Source of the DNA: Candidatus Neomicrothrix parvicella RN1 | Lineage (GTDB): Bacteria > Actinomycetota > Acidimicrobiia > Acidimicrobiales > VFJN01 | DNA length: 33,873 nt | NCBI GenBank assembly: GCA_945898515.1 | Contig: CAMDIH010000020.1 | Coordinates: forward strand, 1-33,873 | Direction of reading: 5' to 3' | In this document: piece by piece, positions 8,886 to 17,296 of the stretch | Position numbering within the stretch: position 1 is the stretch's first letter | Layout of the letters: the number at the start of each line of letters is the position of its first letter | The notes under the pieces: model-generated | What the model was told of the DNA's origin: nothing | Database searches by the model: none | What the model saw: only the letters and a program-made list of their open reading frames with translations | Translations under genes and position numbers: made by a program

Positions 8886-11530
8886 GGGCGGGCTGCGGAA
8901 TCCTGGCGGCTAGTGGAGTAGGACTGGTCCATAATCGCCTGCGCCACCACCAGACGCACAATCGGCACCCGGAACGGCGAACACGACACGTAGTCCACCC
9001 CTGTGGCTACGAAAAAGGCGATCGACTCAGGATCGCCACCGTGCTCACCGCATACCCCCACCTGCAGAGACGGATGGGCCGCTCGCCCCCGTTCGGTGGC
9101 CATCGCCACCAACTCGCCCACCCCGTCGACATCGATTGTCTTGAAGGGGTTGCCCGGGAGCAGACCCTGGGCCAGATAGGCCGGCATCAGGCGAGCCTCC
9201 ACGTCGTCACGACTGAAGCCGAAGGTCATCTGGGTCAGGTCATTGGTGCCGAGTGAGAAGAAATCGCATTGCTCGGCCAGGTCACCGGCGCGCATCGCGG
9301 CCCGGGGGGTTTCGATCATCGTGCCCACACTGATCTCGGGGGCTGCCCCCTGGGGGCCAACCGACGCCGCGATGGCTTCCCGCACCCAACCCCGGGCCAG
9401 GACCAACTCTTCTACCGTGGTGGTCAGTGGAATCATGATCTCCACCACCGGGGAGAACCCACCGGCCTGTCGCTCCAGGGCCGCCTCCACCAGCGCCCGC
9501 ACCTGCATGGCGTACAGCCCAGGGTGGAGTACCCCGAGGCGCACCCCCCGTGTGCCCAGCATGGGGTTCTGCTCGTGCCATACCTCCACCGCCTCGAGCA
9601 GATCCGCCTCCTCGGGGGTGAGTCCTTCGGTGGCTTGCTTTACGAGCAGATCAGTCCTCGGGGGGAGAAACTCGTGCAGCGGCGGGTCCAGGAGTCGTAC
9701 CGTGATCGGAAGCCCATCCATGGCAGAGAGGATCTCCAGAAAATCGGCCTTCTGGGCCACTCGCAGGCGTTCAAGAGCCTCGAACTGCCCTTCGGGGGAC
9801 GCGGCCAGAATGATCGCTCTCAGGATCGGCAGACGATCCTCGGCCAGGAACATGTGTTCCGTCCGGCAGAGCCCGATGCCCTCGGCACCAAAGGTTCGGG
9901 CGAGTGCCGCATCGGTCGCCGTATCAGCGTTGGCTCGCACACTCAGCCGACCCCGGCGAAGATCATCGGCCCACCCCAATAATGTGGCGAAGGCTTCAGG
10001 GGGCTCGGTGATCTCGACGGTCATCGCCCCGAGCACAATCTCCCCGCTGGCCCCATCCAGCGAGATGACCTCACCCTCCAGTACGGTGACCGCTCCGACG
10101 GTGAGACTGTTCTCCGTGATGGTGAGGGAACTCGCCCCGACCACCGCCGGGATGCCCCACCCCCGAGCGACGACCGCCGCATGACTCACCATCCCACCAC
10201 GCGCGGTGAGCACCCCCTCAGCCACCTGCATCCCGTGAACGTCCTCCGGTGAGGTCTCTTTGCGCACCAGAATCACCGGCTCACCCCGATCGGCGGCGTC
10301 AACCGCAGCATCAGCACTGAAGTAGGCACGCCCGGAGGCGGCGCCCGGCGAGGCCCCGAGACCGGTGGCGATCACCGGCTGATCACACACGGCGAAGTGT
10401 GCATGCAACACCCCGTCGAGGTGGTCAGGGGTGATGCGCTTGACCGCCTCGGCCCGCGTGATTGTCCATCCTTTCCCCGCCTGGGTAGTCATCTCCACGG
10501 CCATGCGGAGCGCCGCCGCTCCGGTACGTTTCCCCACCCGAGTTTGGAGGATCCAAAGTTTCCCCTGCTCGATGGTGAACTCCACATCGCACATGTCGCG
10601 GTAGTGCCCTTCGAGGCGGGCAAACACCTGGCGCAGTTCGGCATAGGCGTCGGGAAAGGCGCGCGCCAACGCCTCGAGATCATCGGTGGTGCGAACCCCG
10701 GCCACCACATCTTCTCCCTGCGCGTTCAGAAGAAAATCGCCGTAGGGTTCATCGGCTCCGGTAGCGGCGTTACGGGTGAAACCCACCCCGGTACCGGACC
10801 GGTCACTTCGATTGCCAAACACCATCGCCTGCACGTTTACCGCCGTACCGAGATGATGGGGAATGTGCTCGCGATCGCGGTAGGTCACCGCGCGCGCGCC
10901 ACCCCAGGAACGAAACACCGCTTCGATCGATTCCCGCAGTTGTCGCTCCGGCTCTTGGGGGAAGGGCCGACCCGTTTTCTCCCCTATCCACGCATGATAA
11001 CGGGCGCACTGGCCCTTGAGCGCCTCCACCCCCGCGCCGGGGGCGTCATCAGCCAAGAGCCCCACCTCGCTCTCTTCCTCCTCAAGACGCAGCACGATGC
11101 GCGCATACATGGAGAGGAACCGGCGATAGGTGTCATAGGCAAAACCGGCATCGCCGGTGCGAGCCGCGAGACCCTCAACGGAGGCATCGTTGAGACCAAG
11201 ATTCAGGACCGTGTCCATCATCCCAGGCATGGAAAACGTTCCGCCTGATCGAACACTGACGAGTAGCGGATCGTGCGGGTCGCCCAGACGCTGACCCACC
11301 CGCTCCTCGATCTGCGCCACCGCCGCGGTTACCTCGGCATCAAGGCCGTCGGGCCATCCGTTCTCGAGGTAGTCGACGCAGGTAGTAGTGGTAATCGTGA
11401 ACCCCGGTGGCACGGGAAGTTCCAGGACTGATGTCATTTCCGCCAGGTTGGCGCCCTTGCCTCCGAGCAGGTCCTTCATGTGCATCGGTGCCGTAGAATG
11501 TGGATGCGCAAACGGGTAAAGACGCGGCAT
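8882..11530 (-). CDS. ppdK: Pyruvate, phosphate dikinase
   Basis: 882 residues, full length for PPDK, which interconverts pyruvate, ATP and phosphate with PEP, AMP and pyrophosphate. The N-terminal ATP-grasp begins with LLGGKGANLAEM. The swivelling phosphohistidine domain has RGGMVSHAAVVARG with catalytic H450. The C-terminal PEP/pyruvate TIM barrel has GLCRTEHMF, FFSLGTNDLTQMTFGFSRDD and the acid/base Cys in QVGVCGEHGGDP. The residue two before the catalytic His, normally the Thr phosphorylated by the PpsR/PDRP regulatory protein, is Val448 here. It heads the operon ppdK-terC-gluQ-dnaG-rpoD. The start ATG has TACACT six nt upstream, pointing to a leaderless message. Confidence 0.96.
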   Translation of the reverse strand: MPRLYPFAHPHSTAPMHMKDLLGGKGANLAEMTSVLELPVPPGFTITTTTCVDYLENGWPDGLDAEVTAAVAQIEERVGQRLGDPHDPLLVSVRSGGTFSMPGMMDTVLNLGLNDASVEGLAARTGDAGFAYDTYRRFLSMYARIVLRLEEEESEVGLLADDAPGAGVEALKGQCARYHAWIGEKTGRPFPQEPERQLRESIEAVFRSWGGARAVTYRDREHIPHHLGTAVNVQAMVFGNRSDRSGTGVGFTRNAATGADEPYGDFLLNAQGEDVVAGVRTTDDLEALARAFPDAYAELRQVFARLEGHYRDMCDVEFTIEQGKLWILQTRVGKRTGAAALRMAVEMTTQAGKGWTITRAEAVKRITPDHLDGVLHAHFAVCDQPVIATGLGASPGAASGRAYFSADAAVDAADRGEPVILVRKETSPEDVHGMQVAEGVLTARGGMVSHAAVVARGWGIPAVVGASSLTITENSLTVGAVTVLEGEVISLDGASGEIVLGAMTVEITEPPEAFATLLGWADDLRRGRLSVRANADTATDAALARTFGAEGIGLCRTEHMFLAEDRLPILRAIILAASPEGQFEALERLRVAQKADFLEILSAMDGLPITVRLLDPPLHEFLPPRTDLLVKQATEGLTPEEADLLEAVEVWHEQNPMLGTRGVRLGVLHPGLYAMQVRALVEAALERQAGGFSPVVEIMIPLTTTVEELVLARGWVREAIAASVGPQGAAPEISVGTMIETPRAAMRAGDLAEQCDFFSLGTNDLTQMTFGFSRDDVEARLMPAYLAQGLLPGNPFKTIDVDGVGELVAMATERGRAAHPSLQVGVCGEHGGDPESIAFFVATGVDYVSCSPFRVPIVRLVVAQAIMDQSYSTSRQDSAARP

Positions 11531-11536
11531 GTCCTT

Positions 11537-11542
11537 AGTGTA
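11537..11542 (-). promoter_or_regulatory. Leaderless-type -10 box of ppdK
   Basis: TACACT (minus strand) is six nt before the ATG at 11530, which places the expected transcription start on the start codon. No clear -35 is visible; CTGAGG at 17-bp spacing is a weak match. Confidence 0.5.
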
Positions 11543-11594
11543 TTTGGCTACGAGAAATTGCCTCAGAACCGGATCGGCGTAGCCTTACGCGCAA

Positions 11595-11630
11595 CGATCG
11601 CCTCACCCACGGGAGGGCTTGGGGCGATCG
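11595..11630. other. Inverted repeat CGATCGCC/GGCGATCG
   Basis: Perfect 8-bp arms at 11595-11602 and 11623-11630 flank a 20-nt loop in the ppdK-glyS spacer. The arms contain CGATCG palindromes. It could be part of the glyS 3' region or a regulator site; the sequence does not decide. Confidence 0.4.
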
Positions 11631-11637
11631 CTGCTGG

Positions 11638-11667
11638 CGAGGGCTGGGCGGGCGGGAACAGCCCTCG
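11638..11667 (-). terminator. Candidate hairpin terminator after glyS
   Basis: CGAGGGCTG and CAGCCCTCG form a perfect 9-bp stem with a 12-nt loop, 49 nt beyond the glyS stop. No U tract follows, as is common for actinobacterial terminators. It separates glyS from ppdK, which has its own -10 box closer to its start. Confidence 0.5.
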
Positions 11668-11716
11668 TTCACCCCAGACTACGGAGGGAAATGGGGCATC
11701 GCAAGGATCCTCTGGC

Positions 11717-13036
11717 TCAGGTCAGCAACCCATGGACCTGTGCCACGAGATTCGCGATTGGCACCCGTGTCTGCAACATCGTGTCACGATCACGCACAGT
11801 GACGGAACGGTCCTCGAGGCTTTCGAAATCCACGGTGATGCAGAAGGGGGTACCCACCTCGTCCTGGCGGCGATAGCGGCGGCCGATGGCCTGGGTCTCG
11901 TCGTAGTCACACATGAAATGAGGAGCCAGCAACTGGAACACCTCTTTGGCTACCGGGGTGAGGGTGTCTTTCTTCGATAGCGGGAGCACCGCCACCTGGT
12001 ATGGGGCGATGCGGTGATGGAGGCGCAACACCGTGCGAGGCTCACCGTTGACCTCCTCCTCGGCGTAGGCGGCCATGAGAAAAGCCATCATGGTGCGGGT
12101 GGCCCCCGCGGCCGGCTCGATGACGTGCGGCACGTAATGCTCGTTGGTGGTCTGATCGAAAAACTCCAGCCGAGCCCCGGAGGCCTCAGCATGGGCTTTG
12201 AGGTCGAAGTCGCCTCGATGGGCGATGCCCTCGAGTTCGTCGAAACCCCATGGGAAAAGGAACTCCACATCGGAGGTGGCCGAGCTGTAATGGGAGAGCT
12301 CAGCGGCGTCATGGGGGCGCAGGCGCAACTGCTCGGCGGGAATGCCGTGCTCGAGGTACCAGTCGTAGCGCTGCTGGCACCAATACTCGTACCAGTGCTG
12401 GCTCTCGGCGGGCGGTACGAAGAACTCCATTTCCATCTGCTCGAACTCCCGCGTGCGGAATACGAAGTTTCCTGGGGTGATCTCATTTCGGAATGATTTA
12501 CCCACCTGGGCAATGCCAAAGGGCGGCTTCTTGCGCGATGTTTCGAGCACGTTCTTGAAATTGAGGAACATCCCCTGCGCCGTCTCCGGTCGTAGGAATA
12601 CCTCATGACCCGCACCCTCCACCGGGCCGGCGTGGGTCTTGAACATCAGGTTGAACTGCCGGGCTTCGGTGAAGGAGTCCTTCGTGCCGCAACTGGGGCA
12701 GTTGGAGGGATCCTCGAGTTTGTCGAGCCGAAACCGTTCCTGGCAGTTCTTACAATCCACCAGGGGATCGGTGAAGTTGGCCAGATGGCCCGACGCTTCC
12801 CATACCGCGGGGGGACTGAGGATGGCGGCATCAAGTCCCACGATGTCGTCGCGCAGTTGTACCATCGACCGCCACCAGGCGTTTTTTACGTTGCGCAACA
12901 TCAGCACCCCGAGGGGGCCGTAGTCGTAGGTGCTGCGGAACCCGCCGTAGATCTCGGCGCTGGGGAATACGAACCCGCGCCGCTTGCACAGGTTTACAAT
13001 CTTGTCGAAGAGTTCAGGATCAGGCGCCGCGGACAT
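11717..13036 (-). CDS. glyS: Glycyl-tRNA synthetase (homodimeric, eukaryote/archaeal type)
   Basis: 439 residues from ATG 13036. This is the alpha2 class II enzyme, not the alpha/beta type. It charges tRNA-Gly. Visible are the N-terminal IYGGFRSTYDYGPLGVLMLRNVKNAWW, a CxxC...CxxC zinc-ribbon-like insert (CKNCQERF, then CPSCGTKD), motif 2 (FRNEITPGNFVFRTREFEQMEMEFF) and motif 3 (GATRTMMAFL). The C-terminal anticodon-binding domain starts at YQVAVLPLSKK. The ORF track begins 19 codons earlier. I prefer 13036 because the upstream residues are not family-like and TAGTGT lies eight nt before this ATG, a leaderless arrangement. It diverges from the RDD gene. Confidence 0.95.
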   Translation of the reverse strand: MSAAPDPELFDKIVNLCKRRGFVFPSAEIYGGFRSTYDYGPLGVLMLRNVKNAWWRSMVQLRDDIVGLDAAILSPPAVWEASGHLANFTDPLVDCKNCQERFRLDKLEDPSNCPSCGTKDSFTEARQFNLMFKTHAGPVEGAGHEVFLRPETAQGMFLNFKNVLETSRKKPPFGIAQVGKSFRNEITPGNFVFRTREFEQMEMEFFVPPAESQHWYEYWCQQRYDWYLEHGIPAEQLRLRPHDAAELSHYSSATSDVEFLFPWGFDELEGIAHRGDFDLKAHAEASGARLEFFDQTTNEHYVPHVIEPAAGATRTMMAFLMAAYAEEEVNGEPRTVLRLHHRIAPYQVAVLPLSKKDTLTPVAKEVFQLLAPHFMCDYDETQAIGRRYRRQDEVGTPFCITVDFESLEDRSVTVRDRDTMLQTRVPIANLVAQVHGLLT

Positions 13037-13044
13037 GACTGAGG

Positions 13045-13050
13045 ACACTA
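13045..13050 (-). promoter_or_regulatory. Leaderless-type -10 box of glyS
   Basis: TAGTGT (minus strand) eight nt before the ATG at 13036. No Shine-Dalgarno sequence is present between them. Confidence 0.45.
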
Positions 13051-13100
13051 CCGGCCCCGTCCCCCATATCGATGAACGACGCCCCATCTCCACTCAGTGT

Positions 13101-13106
13101 TAGAAC
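13101..13106 (+). promoter_or_regulatory. Possible -10 box of the RDD gene
   Basis: TAGAAC six nt before GTG 13113. It keeps the spacing seen at other genes here but lacks the final T, so it is weaker. Confidence 0.3.
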
Positions 13107-13112
13107 CAACCT

Positions 13113-13850
13113 GTGACCATCTCAACCACCATGTCTGACCCCACCGCGGTGATGGGCCGACGAGTAGCGGCGGCCCTCATCGACGTAACCCTCGCGGTGG
13201 GACTGCTGTTGTTGGTGTGGTTCAGCCAGACCGTGTCCGAACCCCTGCCCGCCGGGGCCGACTACGGCGTTACCTGCGCAGCCATCCAAGAAGAACGCGC
13301 CGACACAACCCAGTGCATCGAACTGGAGTCACAGGTGTATTACATCAACGACCCCTGGCGATCCGCCGCTATCTCGTACGGGTTTCTCGCCGCTACGTTC
13401 CTAATCTTTGGAGTGATCCAGGGCCTCACGGGCCGCACCCTGGGCAAGGTCATCATGGGCCTGCGCACGGTGAGGCCCGACGGCCTCGTGCCGGGTATCG
13501 GTCGTGGCACCCTCCGGGGGTTGTTCTGGCTGGTGGACGGGCCGTTCATTCTCTTCCTACCGATCGGCATCGTGGGCTTCATCTGCGCCCTCACCACCCC
13601 GGGTCACCGGCGGGTGGGCGACATGGCCAGCCGCACCTTCGTGGTAGCCAAGGCGGCCGCCGGAGCCCCGATTGTGGTGCCTGGCCTGACGGTTCCCTCG
13701 CCGGCGGGTGTCTTCGTGCACGAACCGGTGCCGCAGTGGGACGAAGCCCGGGGGGCGTACATCCAGTGGGACCCGGACCAACAGGTGTGGCTGGAATGGG
13801 AGGAACCGACCCGTCAATGGGTCGTCATTGCCGGTCAGTCACAGCCCTAG
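13113..13850 (+). CDS. RDD-family membrane protein with Trp-rich tail
   Basis: 245 residues. An RDD domain (about 14-180) starts with GRRVAAALIDVTLAVGLLLLVWF, containing the Arg and Asp that name the family. It continues with LTGRTLGKVIMGLRTVRPDG, LRGLFWLVDGPFILFLPIGIVGF and HRRVGDMASRTFVV. An insert at residues 44-75 holds two Cys. The C-terminal 45 residues are soluble and Trp-rich (VPQWDEARGAYIQWDPDQQVWLEWEEPTRQW), recalling a short WW-like or substrate-binding tail. The RDD function is unsettled; ion transport is proposed for some. Start GTG 13113, or ATG 13131 as alternative. Its stop shares CTAG with the convergent recO stop. Confidence 0.85.
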   Translation: MTISTTMSDPTAVMGRRVAAALIDVTLAVGLLLLVWFSQTVSEPLPAGADYGVTCAAIQEERADTTQCIELESQVYYINDPWRSAAISYGFLAATFLIFGVIQGLTGRTLGKVIMGLRTVRPDGLVPGIGRGTLRGLFWLVDGPFILFLPIGIVGFICALTTPGHRRVGDMASRTFVVAKAAAGAPIVVPGLTVPSPAGVFVHEPVPQWDEARGAYIQWDPDQQVWLEWEEPTRQWVVIAGQSQP

Positions 13851-14566
13851 CCGCGGTCCAAGATGGCCACCGACCGTAAGCGACGCTCCAGGTGATGCTC
13901 CATCGAACGGGTGGCGAGGTGTTCAACCTCAACGGTGGCAGAGGAAGCAGGGGTGTTGAGGGCCTGCCCCAGCCGCCCTCCGAGGATGTCGGCGAGCAGC
14001 GCAAGCGCCTCGGGTGATACGGCGATACCGCTGCGATGCTCATCGCAGCGGGTTCCACCGCTTTCGAGGTCGAAGGCCACCAGGGTGTCGGTGCGCTCGC
14101 ACTCCACACAGCGATCAACGACCGCTCGAAATCCTTCGAGGGCCAGCACCTTCAAGAAGAACGACGGCAGGACCAACGGGCCACACTGGTCCGCCAGCGC
14201 CCGCAGGGCCCCTAGCAGCATCGAATACAGGCTGGGATTGGGTTCGCCCTCCAAGCCGAGTTGATCCGCCGCCTCGAGCATCGAGACCGCCCGAGTCAGG
14301 CGATCGAGGTCCTCCCGAATCGCCCGAAAGTGATCGATCGTCTCAGCCTGATCCACGATCTGGAGATCGCCGCGGCCCTCGTAGAACTGCAACTGCAGGT
14401 GGGTGGGCGGCTCGAGGCGGGCTCCGAAGCGACTCTTGGTCTTGCGTACCCCCTTGGCCACCGCCCGCACCTTGCCGTGGCGGCGAGTGAGGATACTCAC
14501 GATGCGGTCGGCCTCGCCGAGTTTGTGAGTACGCAGCACGATTCCTTCGTCCCGGTATAAGCCCAC
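13847..14566 (-). CDS. recO: DNA repair protein RecO
   Basis: 239 residues, the usual RecO length. RecO anneals single strands and loads RecA with RecR in the RecFOR pathway. The N-terminal OB fold is clear (MGLYRDEGIVLRTHKLGEADRIVSILTRRHGKVRAVAKGVRKTKS). It is followed by the helical domain and a zinc site (CVEC, then GGTRCDEH). The GTG start has TACGGT six nt upstream and no Shine-Dalgarno site, so it is probably leaderless with its own promoter, although uppS lies 28 nt upstream in the same direction. It ends convergently on the RDD gene with a 4-bp overlap. Confidence 0.93.
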   Translation of the reverse strand: MGLYRDEGIVLRTHKLGEADRIVSILTRRHGKVRAVAKGVRKTKSRFGARLEPPTHLQLQFYEGRGDLQIVDQAETIDHFRAIREDLDRLTRAVSMLEAADQLGLEGEPNPSLYSMLLGALRALADQCGPLVLPSFFLKVLALEGFRAVVDRCVECERTDTLVAFDLESGGTRCDEHRSGIAVSPEALALLADILGGRLGQALNTPASSATVEVEHLATRSMEHHLERRLRSVAILDRG

Positions 14567-14572
14567 CCGTTC

Positions 14573-14578
14573 ACCGTA
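14573..14578 (-). promoter_or_regulatory. Leaderless-type -10 box of recO
   Basis: TACGGT (minus strand) six nt before GTG 14566, inside the short uppS-recO gap. Confidence 0.45.
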
Positions 14579-14593
14579 GCGACTGGCGTTCCC

Positions 14594-15313
14594 CTACTGG
14601 TCGACTCCCCCATAGCGACGGTCGCGACGCTGGAACTCTCGTACCGCCTCGAAGAGGTTCTCGCGGCGGAAATCGGGCCACAGCGTCTCGGTGAAGATCA
14701 GTTCGCTGTAGGCCATTTCCCAGAGCAGAAAGTTGGAAATTCGGTACTCCCCGGAGGTGCGCACCACGAGATCAGGATCAGGCATGTCCGGCGCGTAAAG
14801 GCGCGTGCGAATGGCCTTCTCCGTGATCTTCTCAGCCGGGGTGCCCTCAGTCACCAGTGCTCGCACAGCGTCCACGATCTCGGCCCGGCCGCCGTAGTTG
14901 AAAGCGAAGGTGAGGGTCATGCGTCGGTTGTGGGCCGTCATGGCCTCGGTGTCATCAATGTGACCCTGCACCCGTTTGGGCACCCGCCACCCTTTGCGTC
15001 CGATGAAACGCACTCGCACCCCTGCTTCGTTCAACTCGTCTCGCCGCTCGAGCAGTAGCCGCTCGTTGAACTGCATGAGGTAACGCACCTCGTCGGCCGG
15101 GCGGCGCCAGTTTTCCGTGGAGAAGGCATAGACGGTGAGCCAACCGATACCGAGATCAAGGGCTCCCTCTACCGTGTCGAACAGCGCTTCCTCTCCGGCG
15201 GCGTGGCCGTCGGTGCGCTTCAGGCCCTGCCGGGTAGCCCAGCGGCCGTTACCGTCCATCACGCAGGCCACATGGGTCGGGATACGGGTGAGATCGAGAT
15301 CGGGGGGCGGCAC
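14594..15313 (-). CDS. uppS: Isoprenyl (undecaprenyl) diphosphate synthase
   Basis: 239 residues, cis-prenyltransferase length. It extends farnesyl-PP to the C50/C55 lipid carrier for peptidoglycan and surface glycans. Visible motifs are VACVMDGNGRWATRQG with the catalytic Asp, GHAAGEEAL, LTVYAFSTENWRRP, FAFNYGGRAEIVDA and the C-terminal PDLVVRTSGEYRISNFLLWEMAYSELIF. Actinobacteria often have two such enzymes with different chain lengths, so the exact product length cannot be read here. The GTG start has TAGATT seven nt upstream, giving a leaderless arrangement independent of the ABC permease gene 94 nt upstream. Confidence 0.94.
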   Translation of the reverse strand: MPPPDLDLTRIPTHVACVMDGNGRWATRQGLKRTDGHAAGEEALFDTVEGALDLGIGWLTVYAFSTENWRRPADEVRYLMQFNERLLLERRDELNEAGVRVRFIGRKGWRVPKRVQGHIDDTEAMTAHNRRMTLTFAFNYGGRAEIVDAVRALVTEGTPAEKITEKAIRTRLYAPDMPDPDLVVRTSGEYRISNFLLWEMAYSELIFTETLWPDFRRENLFEAVREFQRRDRRYGGVDQ

Positions 15314-15320
15314 CCCGCTG

Positions 15321-15326
15321 AATCTA
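15321..15326 (-). promoter_or_regulatory. Leaderless-type -10 box of uppS
   Basis: TAGATT (minus strand) seven nt before GTG 15313. Confidence 0.5.
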
Positions 15327-15407
15327 GTGGCGTGCCCTGCAGTTCTCCGGGTTCACACTCGCCCCATCGGCGCGCTTGTCCCCTCAGGGCCCGCGCCGCC
15401 GGGAGAT

Positions 15408-16595
15408 TCAGCCGAGGCGAAGGGTTTCGAGCGGTTCCAGTCGGGCCGCTTTCAACGCCGGCACGATCCCGGCCAGCATCGACACGATGATGGCCCCCAG
15501 CAGGCCGGCCCAGGGCAGCCACGGTTGGAGCACAAACACCCAGTCGGCAAGATTTGTCCCCACCCACATCGCCGCCAACCCGACCACCACGCCGAGCAGT
15601 CCGCCGAGAATTCCCACGCCGAGGGCCTCGAGGAGAAATTGCAGCCCCACCGTTGATCGACTGTGACCAAGAGCTCGGCGAATGCCGATCTCCGAGGACC
15701 GCTGGATCACCGAGATCGACATGACGTTGGCGATCCCCACGGCTCCGACCACCAGGGCCAGCAACCCCATGCCCGCCACAATAAACTGCAAGGTGGTGTC
15801 GGTCTCCGACTGCGCCTCGAGGAGATCGGTGGGAATCTTGGCTGCCACTTCGGTGGATCCACCCAGGGTGATGGCGATGGGCAGGATCGAGGAAGTGTCC
15901 CGCTCGGTGCCCGGATCCGCTCGCACATAGAGCTTGTTGGGCTCTTGGTCCTCGTCGTTGAAGTCTGCCTCGGCGGAGCCAAACGTGATGAACACGGCAT
16001 TGTTCAGGGACGGGTCGAGCTCTACCTGCTCGAGGATGCCCACCACGGTGTAGGCCTTGCCGCCCACATCGATCGAGCGCGATTCCCCCGCCAGCACATC
16101 GATCTCGTCGGCTAGGCCCTCGCCGATGACCGCGCTCCGAACGAGTTCCTGCTGATCGAAGTCATTGAGCCAGCGGCCGCTCAGCATCGTCACATCGAGC
16201 ACCGAGGGCAGTTGGGCGTCCGCCGCCAGCACCGGAATCGGGACCGTCTCGTACACGCCGATGGCCTCGGCGTAGGGGGTAACCACCACACCGCTGAGTT
16301 CCGACACCGCCGCCACACGATCCACCGTGGGCACGCTCAGGGCCCGGGGCACGGCATCGGTGGGCATCTTGGGGGTGTCGGTACCAAACGAGGAGGAGGC
16401 CTCCGCCACGATGAGGTCGGTGCCGAGTTCACGCAGTTTCAACTTCAGGTCGCCCTTGGCGGAGTCGGTCAACCCCACCGCCGCGATGATCGCCGCCACC
16501 CCCAGGGTGGGACCGAGCATGATCAGCAAGGTTCGGGATTTCCGCGCCGCGAGGCCGGCAAAGGCCACGCCGAGCAGTTCCCGGTAACGACTCAC
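15408..16595 (-). CDS. ABC transporter permease, MacB/FtsX type
   Basis: 395 residues with the FtsX/MacB layout. There is one N-terminal membrane segment (about 20-42), a large extracytoplasmic MacB-PCD-like domain (about 45-260) and three C-terminal segments (about 268-292, 318-345, 357-380). The last part has VMSISVIQRSSEIGIRRALGHSRSTVGLQFLLEA and ends PALKAARLEPLETLRLG, both typical. Such permeases are mechanotransmission devices, not channels in the classic sense. The GTG start overlaps the ATPase stop as GTGA. Together with the ATPase, adaptor and lipoprotein it forms a four-gene operon. The substrate is unknown. Confidence 0.9.
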   Translation of the reverse strand: MSRYRELLGVAFAGLAARKSRTLLIMLGPTLGVAAIIAAVGLTDSAKGDLKLKLRELGTDLIVAEASSSFGTDTPKMPTDAVPRALSVPTVDRVAAVSELSGVVVTPYAEAIGVYETVPIPVLAADAQLPSVLDVTMLSGRWLNDFDQQELVRSAVIGEGLADEIDVLAGESRSIDVGGKAYTVVGILEQVELDPSLNNAVFITFGSAEADFNDEDQEPNKLYVRADPGTERDTSSILPIAITLGGSTEVAAKIPTDLLEAQSETDTTLQFIVAGMGLLALVVGAVGIANVMSISVIQRSSEIGIRRALGHSRSTVGLQFLLEALGVGILGGLLGVVVGLAAMWVGTNLADWVFVLQPWLPWAGLLGAIIVSMLAGIVPALKAARLEPLETLRLG

Positions 16596-17296
16596 GCGGG
16601 CAGCCTGATGTCGTCGGCCACAATCCGGCCATCCAGCATCGACACCCGGCGCTCTGCGTGATCCGCCACGGCGAGGTCGTGGGTAACCATCACGATCGCT
16701 CGCTCCGGCGATCTCAGCGACTCGAAGATCTCCATCACCTTGGCGGCGTTGGTGGTATCGAGGGCGCCGGTGGGCTCGTCGGCCAGGACGAGCAACGGGT
16801 CGGTGACGATGGCCCGAGCGATGGCTACCCGCTGCTGTTCACCACCCGACATTTGCACCGGCCGGTGATCCGTGCGAGCTCCGAGGCCCACCCGTTCCAG
16901 CGCCGCCCGGGCCCGGTCGGTCCGCTCCTTGCGGGACAGGTTGCGATACAGCAACGCCGTCTCGACGTTGCCTTGCGCGCTCAGGTGCGGGATGAGGTGA
17001 AACTGCTGGAATACAAACCCGATACTTTCGCCCCGCATTTTCGAGCGTCCGGCATCGTCGAGACCCCCCACGTCCACCCCATCGATGCGAATCACGCCGT
17101 CCGACGGAAGATCGAGCACCCCGAGCAGGCCGAGCATGGTGGATTTACCCGAGCCTGATGGTCCGATGATCGCCATAAAGTCCCCAGCCCGAATGGCCAG
17201 GGATACCTCACGAAGGGCATAGACCACTACTTCTTCCCCGTAGGCGCGTGACACCCGGTCCAGCTCCAACAGTGGCTGACCTTGGACCGGGCTCAC
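16592..17296 (-). CDS. ABC transporter ATPase, MacB/LolD type
   Basis: 234 residues with every ATPase motif intact. Walker A is [12 protein letters not shown], the Q-loop is [19 protein letters not shown], the signature is [15 protein letters not shown], Walker B is [13 protein letters not shown], and the H-loop is VMVTHD. The GALDT phrase and short length place it with the MacB/LolD/FtsE group that pairs with FtsX-type permeases. It overlaps its neighbours by GTGA on both sides, so the adaptor, ATPase and permease are translated as a unit. Confidence 0.94.
   Translation of the reverse strand: MSPVQGQPLLELDRVSRAYGEEVVVYALREVSLAIRAGDFMAIIGPSGSGKSTMLGLLGVLDLPSDGVIRIDGVDVGGLDDAGRSKMRGESIGFVFQQFHLIPHLSAQGNVETALLYRNLSRKERTDRARAALERVGLGARTDHRPVQMSGGEQQRVAIARAIVTDPLLVLADEPTGALDTTNAAKVMEIFESLRSPERAIVMVTHDLAVADHAERRVSMLDGRIVADDIRLPA

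Noticed and set aside
10397-11248. 283-aa plus-strand ORF opposite ppdK
   Set aside because: It is antisense to a full-length PPDK and has no family signature.
11531-11716. A tRNA or small RNA gene in the ppdK-glyS spacer
   Set aside because: No cloverleaf can be folded; the two hairpins are better explained as terminator and unassigned inverted repeat.
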